This document shows positions 50,746 through 60,005 of a DNA stretch of 64,000 nt, piece by piece. Source of the stretch: Veillonella dispar (GTDB lineage Bacteria > Bacillota > Negativicutes > Veillonellales > Veillonellaceae); the NCBI RefSeq assembly GCF_900637515.1, contig NZ_LR134375.1, forward strand, positions 1,343,501-1,407,500, written 5' to 3'. Both the position numbers and the translations under genes were made by a program. The first letter of the stretch is position 1. Every line of letters begins with the position of its first letter. The notes beneath the pieces are model-generated. The model made no database searches. It worked only from the letters and a program-made list of their open reading frames with translations, and was not told the DNA's origin.

Positions 50746-51583
50746 CAGGCAATGCCACCTCGGACCATTTCAAATCAATGGTGCGACCTGCTTCAAGCTG
50801 TACCTTTACAGTATGCTTGTGATGATTTACCTTCAAGACCTTACCGATGCCTTCATCGGTGACGACCTCCTTACCAATACCTGGAGGCGCCACATCTTGA
50901 GGGGCTTGAGGGCGTTCCTTCTTCACATATAGGTCGCCACCCTTTTTATACAAATCATCCTCGTAATTGAGGCAGCACATCAAACGACCACAAACACCAG
51001 AAATCTTCGTAGGGTTTAGGCTCAAGTTTTGATCCTTAGCCATGCGAATCGAAACAGGTGTAAAATCACCTAAGAAATTAGAACAGCATAAAGGTCGGCC
51101 ACAAGCGCCGATACCATTGAGTACCTTAGACTCATCACGAACGCCTACTTGGCGCAACTCAATGCGCGTTCTAAATACTGTTGCTAAATCCTTAACAAGC
51201 TCACGGAAGTCGATACGACCATCCGCTGTAAAGAAGAATATAATTTTATTCATATCAAATGTGTATTCCACATTGATAAGTTTCATAGGTAACTTACGTT
51301 TACCAATTTTTTCGAGACAAATTTCAAAGGCTTTTTCTTCCCGTTCTTTATTCTTCTCGATTTGTTTTAAATCTTTTGGTGTTGCCTTTCTAATAACAGG
51401 CTTAACAGGAGCTACAACAGTGTCTTCAAAGACCTCTTTAGGTCCGATCACAACAGTACCGTATTCGACGCCACGTGCCGTCTCAACGATAACCCCATCA
51501 CCAACGGATAGTTCTAATTGTTCAGGCAGAAAATAGTAAATCTTCCCTGCCTTTTTAAAGCGTACGCCAACTATGGTTAGCAT
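50738..51583 (-). CDS. ricT: PSP1-domain protein RicT (YaaT), iron-sulfur RNA-processing complex subunit
   Basis: Subunit of the RicA-RicF-RicT (Y) complex that in Bacillus supports RNase Y processing and carries Fe-S clusters. The PSP1 domain spans about residues 60-150 and 90 more residues hold the Cys clusters CGRPLCC and CGRLMCC, the likely Fe-S ligands. 281 residues. Start after GGAGGACTAA, directly at the holB stop. RicA and RicF genes are not in the window. Confidence 0.9.
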   Translation of the reverse strand: MLTIVGVRFKKAGKIYYFLPEQLELSVGDGVIVETARGVEYGTVVIGPKEVFEDTVVAPVKPVIRKATPKDLKQIEKNKEREEKAFEICLEKIGKRKLPMKLINVEYTFDMNKIIFFFTADGRIDFRELVKDLATVFRTRIELRQVGVRDESKVLNGIGACGRPLCCSNFLGDFTPVSIRMAKDQNLSLNPTKISGVCGRLMCCLNYEDDLYKKGGDLYVKKERPQAPQDVAPPGIGKEVVTDEGIGKVLKVNHHKHTVKVQLEAGRTIDLKWSEVALPDE

Positions 51584-52624
51584 TTAGTCCTCCTCCCGAG
51601 CATCATGAAGGGCGATACAAAGACCGTCCACCACGAGAGCGGTTTTTATATGTAAACGCAAAGCCCGTTCTGCTTGCAATGTTTCGGTAATAACCTTAGC
51701 CAATGCTTGCATAGACCAGCGCGGTAATAATCGTAATAATTGAGTTTTGTACATAGGTACTTGTAATTGTCCATCTTGTGCACCCATCTTAAGAGCCATC
51801 ATATCTCTACTTACGAGACGCAACCAGTGCATCAACTCTGATAGGCTTTCACGAGGCAAACTTTCACAAGCTAAGGAAATCATAGAAAACCATCGCGTTT
51901 CAAAGGCAAGGGTGTCCATTACCTTAACGGCTAACTCAAGCATTTCAATGCGACCTTGCGTAGCCAATTTTTCTACTAACTGCGGATTACCATGACCGGC
52001 TAATAAAGCTTGTTCAATATCACCTGTGATGCCACGCTCTACGAGGGCTGTGCGAATCGTATCTATATCAACACTGTTAAATCCTACGCCCATACATCTT
52101 GAAATGATGGTTGGCAATACAGTATTAATCTTGTTCGTAATAATAATGAAATATACCTGCTCAGGTGGTTCTTCAATGGTTTTTAGCATAGCATTTGCCA
52201 TGACTGCATTGGCCGTGTGAAAGTCCTCCACAATGACAACGCGGTTACCATTCCCCGCTACTGACAGATGATCTTGCAATAATGAATACCACTGCTCTAC
52301 CTTTAGTGTCGTCTTCATAGGGCGAATCCAAAAGGCATCTCCCTTATCCATATAGATAGGTAAACCTTCTGCTTCGATGCGTTTTTCCATCTCACCATTG
52401 GCAAGACGTGCTTCTTTTACATCTGCTAAATACGCTTCTCCCTTTGGTTGAGAAAATACTTGGCGTCCCAACAATAGAGACGCTAGACCTATGGCCATAT
52501 CTAGCTTACCAAGACCTGCTTCACCATAAAACAAAAGGCTATGCGGTAATGCATTACGACTTACAAGTTCCGATAGGTGTGCCTTGATCGAATCTTGACC
52601 AATTATAGAATCAAAATATGTCAT
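51584..52624 (-). CDS. holB: DNA polymerase III delta-prime subunit
   Basis: Part of the clamp loader of the replicative polymerase. 346 residues with the AAA+ fold: FDSIIGQDSIKAHL, a degenerate Walker A (GEAGLGKLDMA), KTIEEPPEQVYFIIITNKINTVLPTIISRC (sensor and Ser-Arg-Cys arginine-finger motif). The zinc-binding module of many HolB proteins is not obvious. ATG 52624 follows GGAGGAGCT, making the longer start (52639) unlikely. Downstream of tmk, from which a terminator separates it. Confidence 0.93.
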   Translation of the reverse strand: MTYFDSIIGQDSIKAHLSELVSRNALPHSLLFYGEAGLGKLDMAIGLASLLLGRQVFSQPKGEAYLADVKEARLANGEMEKRIEAEGLPIYMDKGDAFWIRPMKTTLKVEQWYSLLQDHLSVAGNGNRVVIVEDFHTANAVMANAMLKTIEEPPEQVYFIIITNKINTVLPTIISRCMGVGFNSVDIDTIRTALVERGITGDIEQALLAGHGNPQLVEKLATQGRIEMLELAVKVMDTLAFETRWFSMISLACESLPRESLSELMHWLRLVSRDMMALKMGAQDGQLQVPMYKTQLLRLLPRWSMQALAKVITETLQAERALRLHIKTALVVDGLCIALHDAREED

Positions 52625-52665
52625 AGCTCCTCCTATCAATACATGCTCAATATTAATATTATATA

Positions 52666-52694
52666 AGAAAAAGGCGACTTTTAAAAGAGTCGCC
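52666..52694 (-). terminator. Terminator between tmk and holB
   Basis: GGCGACT-CTTTTAAA-AGTCGCC on the minus strand followed by TTTTTCTT. It sits 6 bp past the tmk stop and suggests holB and later genes depend on read-through or another promoter. Confidence 0.75.
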
Positions 52695-52699
52695 CTATC

Positions 52700-53386
52700 C
52701 TAAGGTAGTAGATTTACTACTGCTTGATATACATCGTTATGAATTTCTTCAATAGTGCGTAATGCATATTGACTTGCATTGTCTTTAGTTGCACAAGGAA
52801 TTCGGTGCCATCCGTAGCGTTTTACTAGCTCTTCATAAGCATCGTGAACAGCTACTAAATACTGATGATTTCCTTCATGAATATCCCCTGTATTACCTCC
52901 CGTTTTACCAGTGCGCTCTGCCATAAGGGCTTCACTCACTTCAAGAGGCATGTCTAAGAGACATACCGCATCAGGTGTAGGCAAGCCAAATTTATTAAAC
53001 TCAAAGTCTTCAAGCCAATCTAAAAATGCAGTACGTTCCTTCAAATCGTCATATTTTACCATTTGGTGCACCATATTAGATGTAGTATAACGATCTGCAA
53101 TAATGATACCACCATTTTTATAGAACTGTTCCCAATCAGTTCTAAAGGAAGCAAAGCGATCGATAGCGTACATGGAGCTTGCCACATAAGGATTTACATC
53201 ATGCACATCTTTGCCAAATTCTCCAGCTAGATACATTTTTATAGGCATAGCAGCACCGCTATCATAATTCGGAAAGCTTACAGATTTAACTGCATGACCT
53301 TCCTTGGTTAATCGCTCTACTAATAGTTTAGTTTGTGTAGCCTTACCGCTGCCATCTCCACCTTCTAGTATGATTAAAGTCCCCAT
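52700..53386 (-). CDS. tmk: Thymidylate kinase
   Basis: Phosphorylates dTMP to dTDP. 228 residues with P loop LEGGDGSGKATQTK, DRYTTSN (the DRY motif) and a lid region (GDIHEGN). ATG 53386 follows AGGAGTAATT; the frame to 53407 would overlap the upstream decarboxylase and is rejected. P-loop wording (GSGKATQ) is of the longer Clostridia-type enzyme. Confidence 0.94.
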   Translation of the reverse strand: MGTLIILEGGDGSGKATQTKLLVERLTKEGHAVKSVSFPNYDSGAAMPIKMYLAGEFGKDVHDVNPYVASSMYAIDRFASFRTDWEQFYKNGGIIIADRYTTSNMVHQMVKYDDLKERTAFLDWLEDFEFNKFGLPTPDAVCLLDMPLEVSEALMAERTGKTGGNTGDIHEGNHQYLVAVHDAYEELVKRYGWHRIPCATKDNASQYALRTIEEIHNDVYQAVVNLLP

Positions 53387-53388
53387 AA

Positions 53389-54870
53389 TTACTCCTGTAA
53401 CACCCAAATTGTTTCCAATGTCATATCATCAGCCCCATTCGGTACATAACCTAGAGCCTTACGATTCTCTATATATTGTAACACAGACTCACTAATCACT
53501 TCACCTACTGCTACACAAGGAATCCCTGGAGGATAATAAGCAATTGTCTCTCCTGCTATACGATGAAGTGCGTCTTGTAACCGTACTTGCTCCCGATTGG
53601 CATACATAGCATTACGAGGCGTTACTCTTACAATAGGCTCAGGCAATAAAGCTGAATCTTTGCTAAGGTTTTGCAAATTCTCATCCTTCGTATCATTTGA
53701 TTCATGAGATGTACTTAACACCGTATCGCTGATAGACCGTACTGCTTGAATAAGAGCAGTTATTGACTCTTTTGTATCGCCAATGGTAATGAGTACTAGT
53801 ACATGATGAGCTTGTACTAACTCCACCTCAATACGATGTTCTCGTAACATCCGTTCAAATGCAACACCTGTAAGACCTAGTTCTTTAGCATCGATGAGTA
53901 CCTTGGTACAGTCATAGTTTACCACTCGATCTTCTATGTCTCTGTATTCCATAGTAGTAATACCTGAAATCTTATTGAGCTCATGACGCAAATATAGGCT
54001 CAATTCTACGGTTCGACTTATTAGCGCCTTACCTTCGGTGGCTAATTGATGACGCGCCATATCTAAGGAGGCAAGGAATATGTAATTGGGACTAGTGCTT
54101 TGTAGCATTTGATGCATTTGCGTAATGCGACGCTGATTGATTTTATCCCCTTGGCCTAATAGCCAAGAGGTTTGCGTCAAAGAACCTACCGATTTATGCG
54201 TGCTTTGTGCCACTAAGTCTGCACCTGCCGCAATGGCTTCAACAGGTAAATTTTCTGAAAATGGTAAATGAGGTCCGTGCGCTTCATCAACAAGAACAAC
54301 CATCCCTCGTTTATGCGCTTCTTTTACGATCTTTACAATATCTACACCTACACCATAATAGTTTGGATACACTAAGAGAATCGCCTTAGCCTCTGGATGA
54401 GCATCCATGGTTTTAATAGCATCCTCCACTGATACACCTATAGGGATACCCCACCGATCATCAAATTGGCAGTCCATATAAACAGGCTTCGCACCAGATA
54501 ACACTAATCCACTTATAACAGAGCGATGTGCTTCTCGAGGAATGATAATCGTTTCATCAGGACCTACAGTCCCCATAATCATCGCTTCAATTAAGGCCGT
54601 AGTGCCATTGATGGAAAACCAACAGTGATCAGCGCCATATAACTCAGCTGTTAAGTCTTGTGCTTCCTTTAATACCCCTTCTGGTTCATGTAAGTCATCT
54701 AAGGCATACATAACACCTAAATCATATGGCAGTGCCGGTCCCATCCAGTCTTTTAGTAACTGAGGCGCTTCAACACCAATCTTATGACCAGGTGTATGAA
54801 AAGGCACAAAATGTTGTTCCTTATATGATTCTAAAGCCTCTACAAAAGGCATTTTCTCTTGATTGCTCAT
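53389..54870 (-). CDS. Orn/Lys/Arg decarboxylase-like PLP enzyme (YaaO type)
   Basis: A 493-residue fold-type I PLP enzyme related to Orn/Lys/Arg decarboxylases, as in Bacillus yaaO next to tmk. Motifs: FSINGTTALIEAMI, DEAHGPHLPF (cofactor Asp and adjacent His), and STHKSVGSLTQTSWLL with the PLP Lys. The C-terminal domain (RVTPRNAMYANREQVRLQDA, YPPGIPCVAVGE) is typical. Which basic amino acid it decarboxylates cannot be told. Start after GAGGTATAT; stop is 3 bp before the chosen tmk start. Confidence 0.9.
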   Translation of the reverse strand: MSNQEKMPFVEALESYKEQHFVPFHTPGHKIGVEAPQLLKDWMGPALPYDLGVMYALDDLHEPEGVLKEAQDLTAELYGADHCWFSINGTTALIEAMIMGTVGPDETIIIPREAHRSVISGLVLSGAKPVYMDCQFDDRWGIPIGVSVEDAIKTMDAHPEAKAILLVYPNYYGVGVDIVKIVKEAHKRGMVVLVDEAHGPHLPFSENLPVEAIAAGADLVAQSTHKSVGSLTQTSWLLGQGDKINQRRITQMHQMLQSTSPNYIFLASLDMARHQLATEGKALISRTVELSLYLRHELNKISGITTMEYRDIEDRVVNYDCTKVLIDAKELGLTGVAFERMLREHRIEVELVQAHHVLVLITIGDTKESITALIQAVRSISDTVLSTSHESNDTKDENLQNLSKDSALLPEPIVRVTPRNAMYANREQVRLQDALHRIAGETIAYYPPGIPCVAVGEVISESVLQYIENRKALGYVPNGADDMTLETIWVLQE

Positions 54871-54882
54871 ATATACCTCGTA

Positions 54883-54918
54883 AAAAAGGCATGAATCTCA
54901 ATGAGACTCATGCCCTTT
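54883..54918 (-). terminator. Terminator of pth
   Basis: GGGCATGAGTCTCAT pairs with ATTCATGCC-type arm around TGAGAT, followed by TTTTTT on the minus strand. It closes the purR-glmU-prs-pth region and lies 10 bp after the pth stop. Confidence 0.85.
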
Positions 54919-54928
54919 TGCATGTTAT

Positions 54929-55507
54929 TTATCGCTGTGGACGACGCTTAGGATTAAACAGATTCATCCCTTTGTCTATGCCCACCTCTAAAGTACCTAA
55001 TACAGCCTTTACTGTATCTTTGATACCTTTTTGTACTTTCTCTTGTGATTCTTCACTAAATGGTGCTAACACGTGGTCAATGACAGTCCATTGTGGTAAT
55101 GGACGACCAATACCTACGCGGAAACGCGGAAAGTTTTCTGTGCCTATATGGGAGATTAAGGATTTAATCCCATTATGCCCACCAGAACTACCATTTGGTC
55201 GAATACGTAATTTGCCTACCGGTAAATCCATATCATCATAAATGCAATACACGTCAGATGGGTCAATCTTATAATACCGCATCAACGGACCTACAGATTC
55301 ACCACTGGCATTCATAAATGTTTGTGGCTTTACAAGCAATACCTTCTCACCATCTACAGTAATACTGCACACCTCTGCACGTTGTTCCTCTTTCCAAGGC
55401 GTGTGAGGTACGCTATCGGCAATGGCATCGATAACCATAAATCCAATATTATGTTTTGTCGCTTCATATTGCTTGCCTGGATTACCAAGGCCTACTACTA
55501 ATTTCAA
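54929..55507 (-). CDS. pth: Peptidyl-tRNA hydrolase
   Basis: Releases peptides from tRNA after drop-off. 192 residues: VVGLGNPGKQYEATKHNIGFMVID (catalytic His), VKPQTFMNASGESVGPL, YDDMDLPVGKLRIRPNGSSGGHNGIKSL, all Pth signatures. Start codon is TTG 55507 after AGGTGATTC. It lies 10 bp past prs and is the last gene before the terminator, in the order glmU-prs-pth known from Bacillus. Confidence 0.96.
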   Translation of the reverse strand: MKLVVGLGNPGKQYEATKHNIGFMVIDAIADSVPHTPWKEEQRAEVCSITVDGEKVLLVKPQTFMNASGESVGPLMRYYKIDPSDVYCIYDDMDLPVGKLRIRPNGSSGGHNGIKSLISHIGTENFPRFRVGIGRPLPQWTVIDHVLAPFSEESQEKVQKGIKDTVKAVLGTLEVGIDKGMNLFNPKRRPQR

Positions 55508-55517
55508 GAATCACCTA

Positions 55518-56471
55518 TTATTTATCAAATAAATTACTTACTGAAACTTCATGAAAGATACGCATAATTGCTTCGCCCAATAATGGAGCTACAGATAATT
55601 GCGTTACATTGTCTAATTTGCAATTTTCTGGTAATGGCATTGTGTTTGTTACGATTAGCTCTTTAATGTTAGAGTTTGCAATGCGTTCACTTGCTGGATC
55701 TGTTAATACAGCATGGGTAACAGCAGCCATAACAGATTTTGCACCAAATTCTTCTAATGCTTTAGCGCCTTCTACAAGGGAACCTGCTGTATCTACAATA
55801 TCGTCAACGATGATGCAGTTTTTACCTTTTACATCGCCAATAAGATTCATAACTTTAGCTACGCCTGGTTCAGGACGTTTTTTCTCGATAATTGCGATTG
55901 GCGCACCGATGCGGTCAGCCAAATCACGAGCACGAGTTACACCGCCAAGGTCTGGAGATACAACAATCACATCTTCAAGATTTTTTTCATTAATGTATTT
56001 AGCTAAAATGGATGCACCATATAAATGATCTACTGGCACATCAAAGAAGCCTTGAATTTGACCTGCATGTAAGTCAATTGTTACAAGACGTGTAATACCA
56101 GAAGTTTGCATCAAGTTTGCTACTAATTTTGCAGTAATTGGTTCACGGCCACGAGTCTTACGGTCTTGGCGAGCATAGCCATAGTAAGGTACTACAGCAG
56201 TAATATGGCGTGCAGAAGCGCGTTTTAACGCATCAGCCATAACCATTAATTCCATCAAATTGTCGTTTACAGGATAGCTAGTTGGTTGAATGATAAATAC
56301 ATCTTTGCCACGTACGCTTTCATCAATCATAATTTGTACTTCGCCATTGTTAAAGCGACCTACAAATGCTTCACCTAAAGGCAAACCTAAATAATCACAA
56401 ATTTCCTTTGCCAATGCAGGATTCGCATTACCTGTGAAAATTTTAAGTTTTTTGCCGTCTTCAAATGCCAT
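55518..56471 (-). CDS. prs: Ribose-phosphate pyrophosphokinase
   Basis: Makes PRPP from ribose 5-phosphate and ATP. 317 residues with [56 protein letters not shown] (catalytic region), and the PRPP loop [14 protein letters not shown]. Class I enzyme by length. Its product is the ligand of PurR encoded nearby. Start after AAAGGGTAACAAA; 127 bp gap to glmU. Confidence 0.97.
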   Translation of the reverse strand: MAFEDGKKLKIFTGNANPALAKEICDYLGLPLGEAFVGRFNNGEVQIMIDESVRGKDVFIIQPTSYPVNDNLMELMVMADALKRASARHITAVVPYYGYARQDRKTRGREPITAKLVANLMQTSGITRLVTIDLHAGQIQGFFDVPVDHLYGASILAKYINEKNLEDVIVVSPDLGGVTRARDLADRIGAPIAIIEKKRPEPGVAKVMNLIGDVKGKNCIIVDDIVDTAGSLVEGAKALEEFGAKSVMAAVTHAVLTDPASERIANSNIKELIVTNTMPLPENCKLDNVTQLSVAPLLGEAIMRIFHEVSVSNLFDK

Positions 56472-56597
56472 TTTGTTACCCTTTCATTTGTTCCTATACT
56501 GGTTACTTATCCATAATCATCCATTACAGATACACACTATTGCCTTTTTATTGTATACTATTTTGCCCTAATTGTGTTAAAAAATTATAATATTTTT

Positions 56598-57971
56598 TTA
56601 TTTCTTTTTGAAAGTATCATCAGTTACCCAATTTTCTTTCACAATTTGCTTGCTACGGCCTACGGCTAACGCCTTATCTGGTACATTTTTAGTAATGGTA
56701 GAACCTGCACCTACATAGCTATAATTACCTACTGTTACAGGAGCTACTAAATTACTATTACAGCCTACAAAAGCACCATCGCCAATTGTCGTACGATGTT
56801 TAACTTTACCATCATAGTTTACAGTAATCGTACCGCAGCCAATATTAACACCAGAGCCTACGTCGCTGTCGCCGATATAGGAAAGATGTGGGAACTTAGT
56901 ACCTTCCCCAACATTGGAGTTTTTAACCTCTACGAAGTTACCTACATGAACCTTATTACCAAGCACGGTATTAGGGCGCAAGTGAACATATGGACCTACA
57001 TCTACACCGTCTTTTACTTCGCAGTCATGACCATATGTGAAGTGGATAATCGTATCATTACCTACTTTTACATTCGTCAAACGAGTATGTGGACCAATTT
57101 CACAGCGCTCACCAATGACAGTATTTCCTTCGAGGATTGTGCCAGGATGCAAGATTGTATCAGCTCCTACTGTTACCTCTGGAGCTACATAAGTATTGGC
57201 TGGATCAATAATAGTAACACCAGCTGTCATTAGCTCAACATTTTTACGATGTTTCAAAATAGCTTCGGCTTCCGCTAATTGCAAGCGAGAGTTTACGCCT
57301 AGAGACTCTTCAAAGTCTTTAGTCATATAAGCGCTTACCTTGTCGCCACCATTTACAAGAATACCAACTACATCGGTAATATACAATTCACCTTGTGCAT
57401 TATCATCAGATAATTGATCTAAGCAAGGCCATAATTTTTGACTATCAAAAGCATACATGCCTGTATTAACTTCTTGAACAGCTAATTCCTCTGGTTTACC
57501 ATCTTTTTGCTCTACAATGCGAACTACAGAGCCTTCTTCATTGCGGATAATACGGCCATAACCTGTTGGATTCGGCATATGAGCTGTTAAAATTGTCGCT
57601 GCTGCACCAGAATTTTTATGTTCTTCTAACAGTGCTTCTAAACTTTCTTTTGTAACAAGTGGTGTATCGCCACAAAGTAATAAGATAGTACCATCATAAT
57701 CGCCAAGCACTGGTTGAGCCATTTTTACAGCATGACCTGTACCATTTTGCTCTTCTTGACGAACGAATTCAGCGCGGTCACCCAAGTAATTTTGAACAGC
57801 ATCACCGCCAAAGCCTACGATAACCACATCGCGATTTGTACCGATAGACTGAACCGTTTCAAGAACGCGCTCTACCATCGCCTTACCGCCAACCTTGTGC
57901 AATACCTTTGGCAATTTAGACTTCATGCGCGTGCCCTTACCAGCAGCTAAAATAAGGCTTGCAATATTCAT
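56598..57971 (-). CDS. glmU: Bifunctional GlmU (GlcN-1-P acetyltransferase / GlcNAc-1-P uridyltransferase)
   Basis: Makes UDP-GlcNAc for peptidoglycan and LPS. N-terminal nucleotidyltransferase with LILAAGKGTRMKSKLPKVLHKVGG and GTGHAVKMA; C-terminal left-handed beta-helix of hexapeptide repeats (from about residue 255), with VEVKNSNVGEGTKFPHLSYIGD and the catalytic His region HLRPNTVL. 457 residues is standard. Start after AGGAGATTACT. It is upstream of prs and downstream of purR. Confidence 0.97.
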   Translation of the reverse strand: MNIASLILAAGKGTRMKSKLPKVLHKVGGKAMVERVLETVQSIGTNRDVVIVGFGGDAVQNYLGDRAEFVRQEEQNGTGHAVKMAQPVLGDYDGTILLLCGDTPLVTKESLEALLEEHKNSGAAATILTAHMPNPTGYGRIIRNEEGSVVRIVEQKDGKPEELAVQEVNTGMYAFDSQKLWPCLDQLSDDNAQGELYITDVVGILVNGGDKVSAYMTKDFEESLGVNSRLQLAEAEAILKHRKNVELMTAGVTIIDPANTYVAPEVTVGADTILHPGTILEGNTVIGERCEIGPHTRLTNVKVGNDTIIHFTYGHDCEVKDGVDVGPYVHLRPNTVLGNKVHVGNFVEVKNSNVGEGTKFPHLSYIGDSDVGSGVNIGCGTITVNYDGKVKHRTTIGDGAFVGCNSNLVAPVTVGNYSYVGAGSTITKNVPDKALAVGRSKQIVKENWVTDDTFKKK

Positions 57972-58098
57972 AGTAATCTCCTATCTGTTATCTCTCATAT
58001 ATCTGACTTTTTAATAGTACTTACATCATATTAGCCCATTGTCCAATATGCGATCTAAAGTCATTATATCTAACTATAATGTATCTAATATTAATTGG

Positions 58099-58917
58099 TT
58101 ATTCTTCATCAAATACTGGTTCTATATTGATTTTCTTTGTATTTTCATCAATCCCATAGAACGTAAATAGTGATTCATAATCATCGATTAATTTTGGATT
58201 TGGCTCTGCCGTTGCTACAAGAACACCGGTCCCAACAACGACACCACTCATTTCTAAGACAAGTTCTTTAAGACCTTTTGCAGTGCCCCCTGCTTTCATA
58301 AAATCATCGATAATTAAAACCCTAGCATTGGGAGGAATCGCTCTCTTTGTTAGCGTCATCGTTTGAATACGACCAGAAGATCCTGTTACATAGTTGATAC
58401 TAATAGCAGACCCTTCTGTTACCTTACTATCACGACGAGCAATGACGAGAGGTTTATTGAAAGCTCGTGCTACCATGACAGCTAACGGAATCCCCTTTGT
58501 TTCAACGGTCAAAATATAATCAGGGTTGCGGTCCATAAAACGGGTCATAATGATTTCCCCAAGGCGTGTCATTACATGCCAATCATATAAGATATCAGAC
58601 ATATAAATAAACCCACCAGGAATAATACGATCTGGCTCCATCAAGCGAGTTTGCACATCTCGTAAAATATCATTAGCCTGAGTACCCTTACGATGAGGAA
58701 TAAAACGCACTCCGCCTGCTACGCCAGCTACGGTTTCTAATGTACCAAGTTGAAAATGCTCCATAGACTGTCTCACACAGGTTAAGTCTTCACTAACTGT
58801 AGACTTTGCCATGCCAAAGAAGTCACAGAAATAATTTAAAGGAATCAATTTTTGCGGTGAATCAACTAACAATTTAGTCATTGCCACCATGCGTTCCACA
58901 CGCCGTACTTTATCCAT
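58099..58917 (-). CDS. purR: Purine operon repressor PurR
   Basis: PRPP-responsive repressor of purine genes in Firmicutes. 272 residues: a winged helix at about 1-75 (RRVERMVAMTKLLVDSPQKLIPLNYFCDFFGMAKSTVSEDL) and a phosphoribosyltransferase-like domain with the PRPP loop VLIIDDFMKAGGTAKG. ATG 58917 follows AAAGGAAATTCT and begins MDKVRRVERM; the longer frame to 58962 lacks such a site. Located before glmU-prs-pth as in Bacillus. Confidence 0.94.
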   Translation of the reverse strand: MDKVRRVERMVAMTKLLVDSPQKLIPLNYFCDFFGMAKSTVSEDLTCVRQSMEHFQLGTLETVAGVAGGVRFIPHRKGTQANDILRDVQTRLMEPDRIIPGGFIYMSDILYDWHVMTRLGEIIMTRFMDRNPDYILTVETKGIPLAVMVARAFNKPLVIARRDSKVTEGSAISINYVTGSSGRIQTMTLTKRAIPPNARVLIIDDFMKAGGTAKGLKELVLEMSGVVVGTGVLVATAEPNPKLIDDYESLFTFYGIDENTKKINIEPVFDEE

Positions 58918-59056
58918 AGAATTTCCTTTACCATTCATCATATAACTATTGATTACACTCATGTAACAAATGTCATGAGTTATTTCAAATATATCTGTGT
59001 TTATTATACCATAATTTCCGAATATTCGAGGTTATAGAAACATTATAATTCGGCAA

Positions 59057-59143
59057 AATAAAAACTCTCTAGTCCTCATATAATACTGTAAGTTTAGACC
59101 TTATAGTCTATTACACTATTATATGTACTAGAGAGTTTTTATT
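59057..59143. repeat. 87-bp imperfect palindrome, probable terminator of the 3D-domain gene
   Basis: AATAAAAACTCTCTAGT and ACTAGAGAGTTTTTATT form a 17-bp outer stem; the next arms, CATATAATA...GTAA and TTAC...TATTATATG, continue the pairing with a short bulge; an inner TAGAC/GTCTA pair closes the loop. The outer arm reaches into the stop codon of the neighbouring gene. T-rich ends on both strands allow bidirectional termination. Confidence 0.8.
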
Positions 59144-59750
59144 ATAAAACGTAAACCTTCACAGTTTGACGACCAAACTGCAATGCTTCAGAACGAGAAT
59201 CATAAGCTAAGTCAATTCTATGACCTTTGATAGCGCCACCAACATCATCAGCTACAGCATAACCATAACCTTCAATGTATAATCGCGTACCTAATGGAAT
59301 TAATTTTGGATCTACAGATACGATGCCCTTCTTTAAGCGACTACCTGTAGCCGTATAATTACCATTGCCAGGATCTTGAGCAGAATAAGCACTAGCTTGC
59401 ATAGTTAAAACGCGAGAGTATTTATTTGGTACACCATTATGACTTAATTCTGTACCATGTCCACCATAACGAGTCTCCATCTTTTCTAAAGCATTCATCG
59501 TACTAGGACCAACGCGACCATCTACAGCGAGTCCCTTTGACTTTTGAAATTTCCGTACAGCTTGTTCCGTATTATGACCGTAAATACCATCTACAGAATC
59601 ATGTAAAAAACCTTGATGCTTTAACATGGTTTGCACCTTGCTAACATGGTGCCCCCGTTGTCCCCGATCAATCGTTTTTGCCAATGATACGGAAGATACC
59701 ATTGTAGTCATACAAACAAGCGTACATGCGATAATTATTTTCTTAACCAT
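59142..59750 (-). CDS. Exported peptidoglycan-binding and 3D-domain protein
   Basis: 202 residues: signal peptide (MVKKIIIACTLVCMTTMVSSVSLA), a PG_binding_1 domain at about 28-90 (RGQRGHHVSKVQTMLKHQGF, DGRVGPSTMNALEKM), then a 3D domain (ASAYSAQDPGNGNYTATGSRL, GIVSVDPKLIPLGTRLYIEGYGYAVADDVGGAIKGHRIDLAYDS). Probable periplasmic peptidoglycan hydrolase. ATG 59750 after GAGGTGTAT is preferred over GTG 59756. Its 3D part is clearly related to that of the gene at 39613. It likely cuts or remodels the thin wall of a diderm. Confidence 0.9.
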   Translation of the reverse strand: MVKKIIIACTLVCMTTMVSSVSLAKTIDRGQRGHHVSKVQTMLKHQGFLHDSVDGIYGHNTEQAVRKFQKSKGLAVDGRVGPSTMNALEKMETRYGGHGTELSHNGVPNKYSRVLTMQASAYSAQDPGNGNYTATGSRLKKGIVSVDPKLIPLGTRLYIEGYGYAVADDVGGAIKGHRIDLAYDSRSEALQFGRQTVKVYVL

Positions 59751-59908
59751 ATACACCTCACCTTACATCAGTAGTATACTATACAGTTTTAAATAATCTA
59801 TAAACCATATTGAGATAGCAATACAAAAAATGCATATATAATGCACGTTTTTAACTATATCTCAAATCTAGTACTACATATATATCATAGAAATATAGTA
59901 TAGCAATG

Positions 59909-59988
59909 AAAAATCTCCATTAAAGTCTACCTAATCAAGTAAAGTTTTTACGTTTTGATTTTATAGACAGTCAATAATGGAGACTTTT
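59909..59988 (-). terminator. 80-bp imperfect hairpin, terminator of the nhaA genes
   Basis: AAAAGTCTCCATTATTGAC...TAGAC on the minus strand pairs with TAGACTTTAATGGAGATTTTT, with a second inner stem formed by ATCAA and TTGAT arms. The T run TTTTT follows. It lies 18 bp past the distal nhaA stop. Confidence 0.75.
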
Positions 59989-60005
59989 ATAATAACTATT
60001 TAATT

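Noticed and set aside
51042..51536. 164-codon plus-strand frame opposite ricT
   Set aside because: The minus strand encodes recognisable RicT with Cys clusters; the plus frame has no start signal or family pattern.
54726..55241. 171-codon plus-strand frame spanning the ends of pth and the decarboxylase
   Set aside because: It crosses two real genes and a terminator on the other strand.
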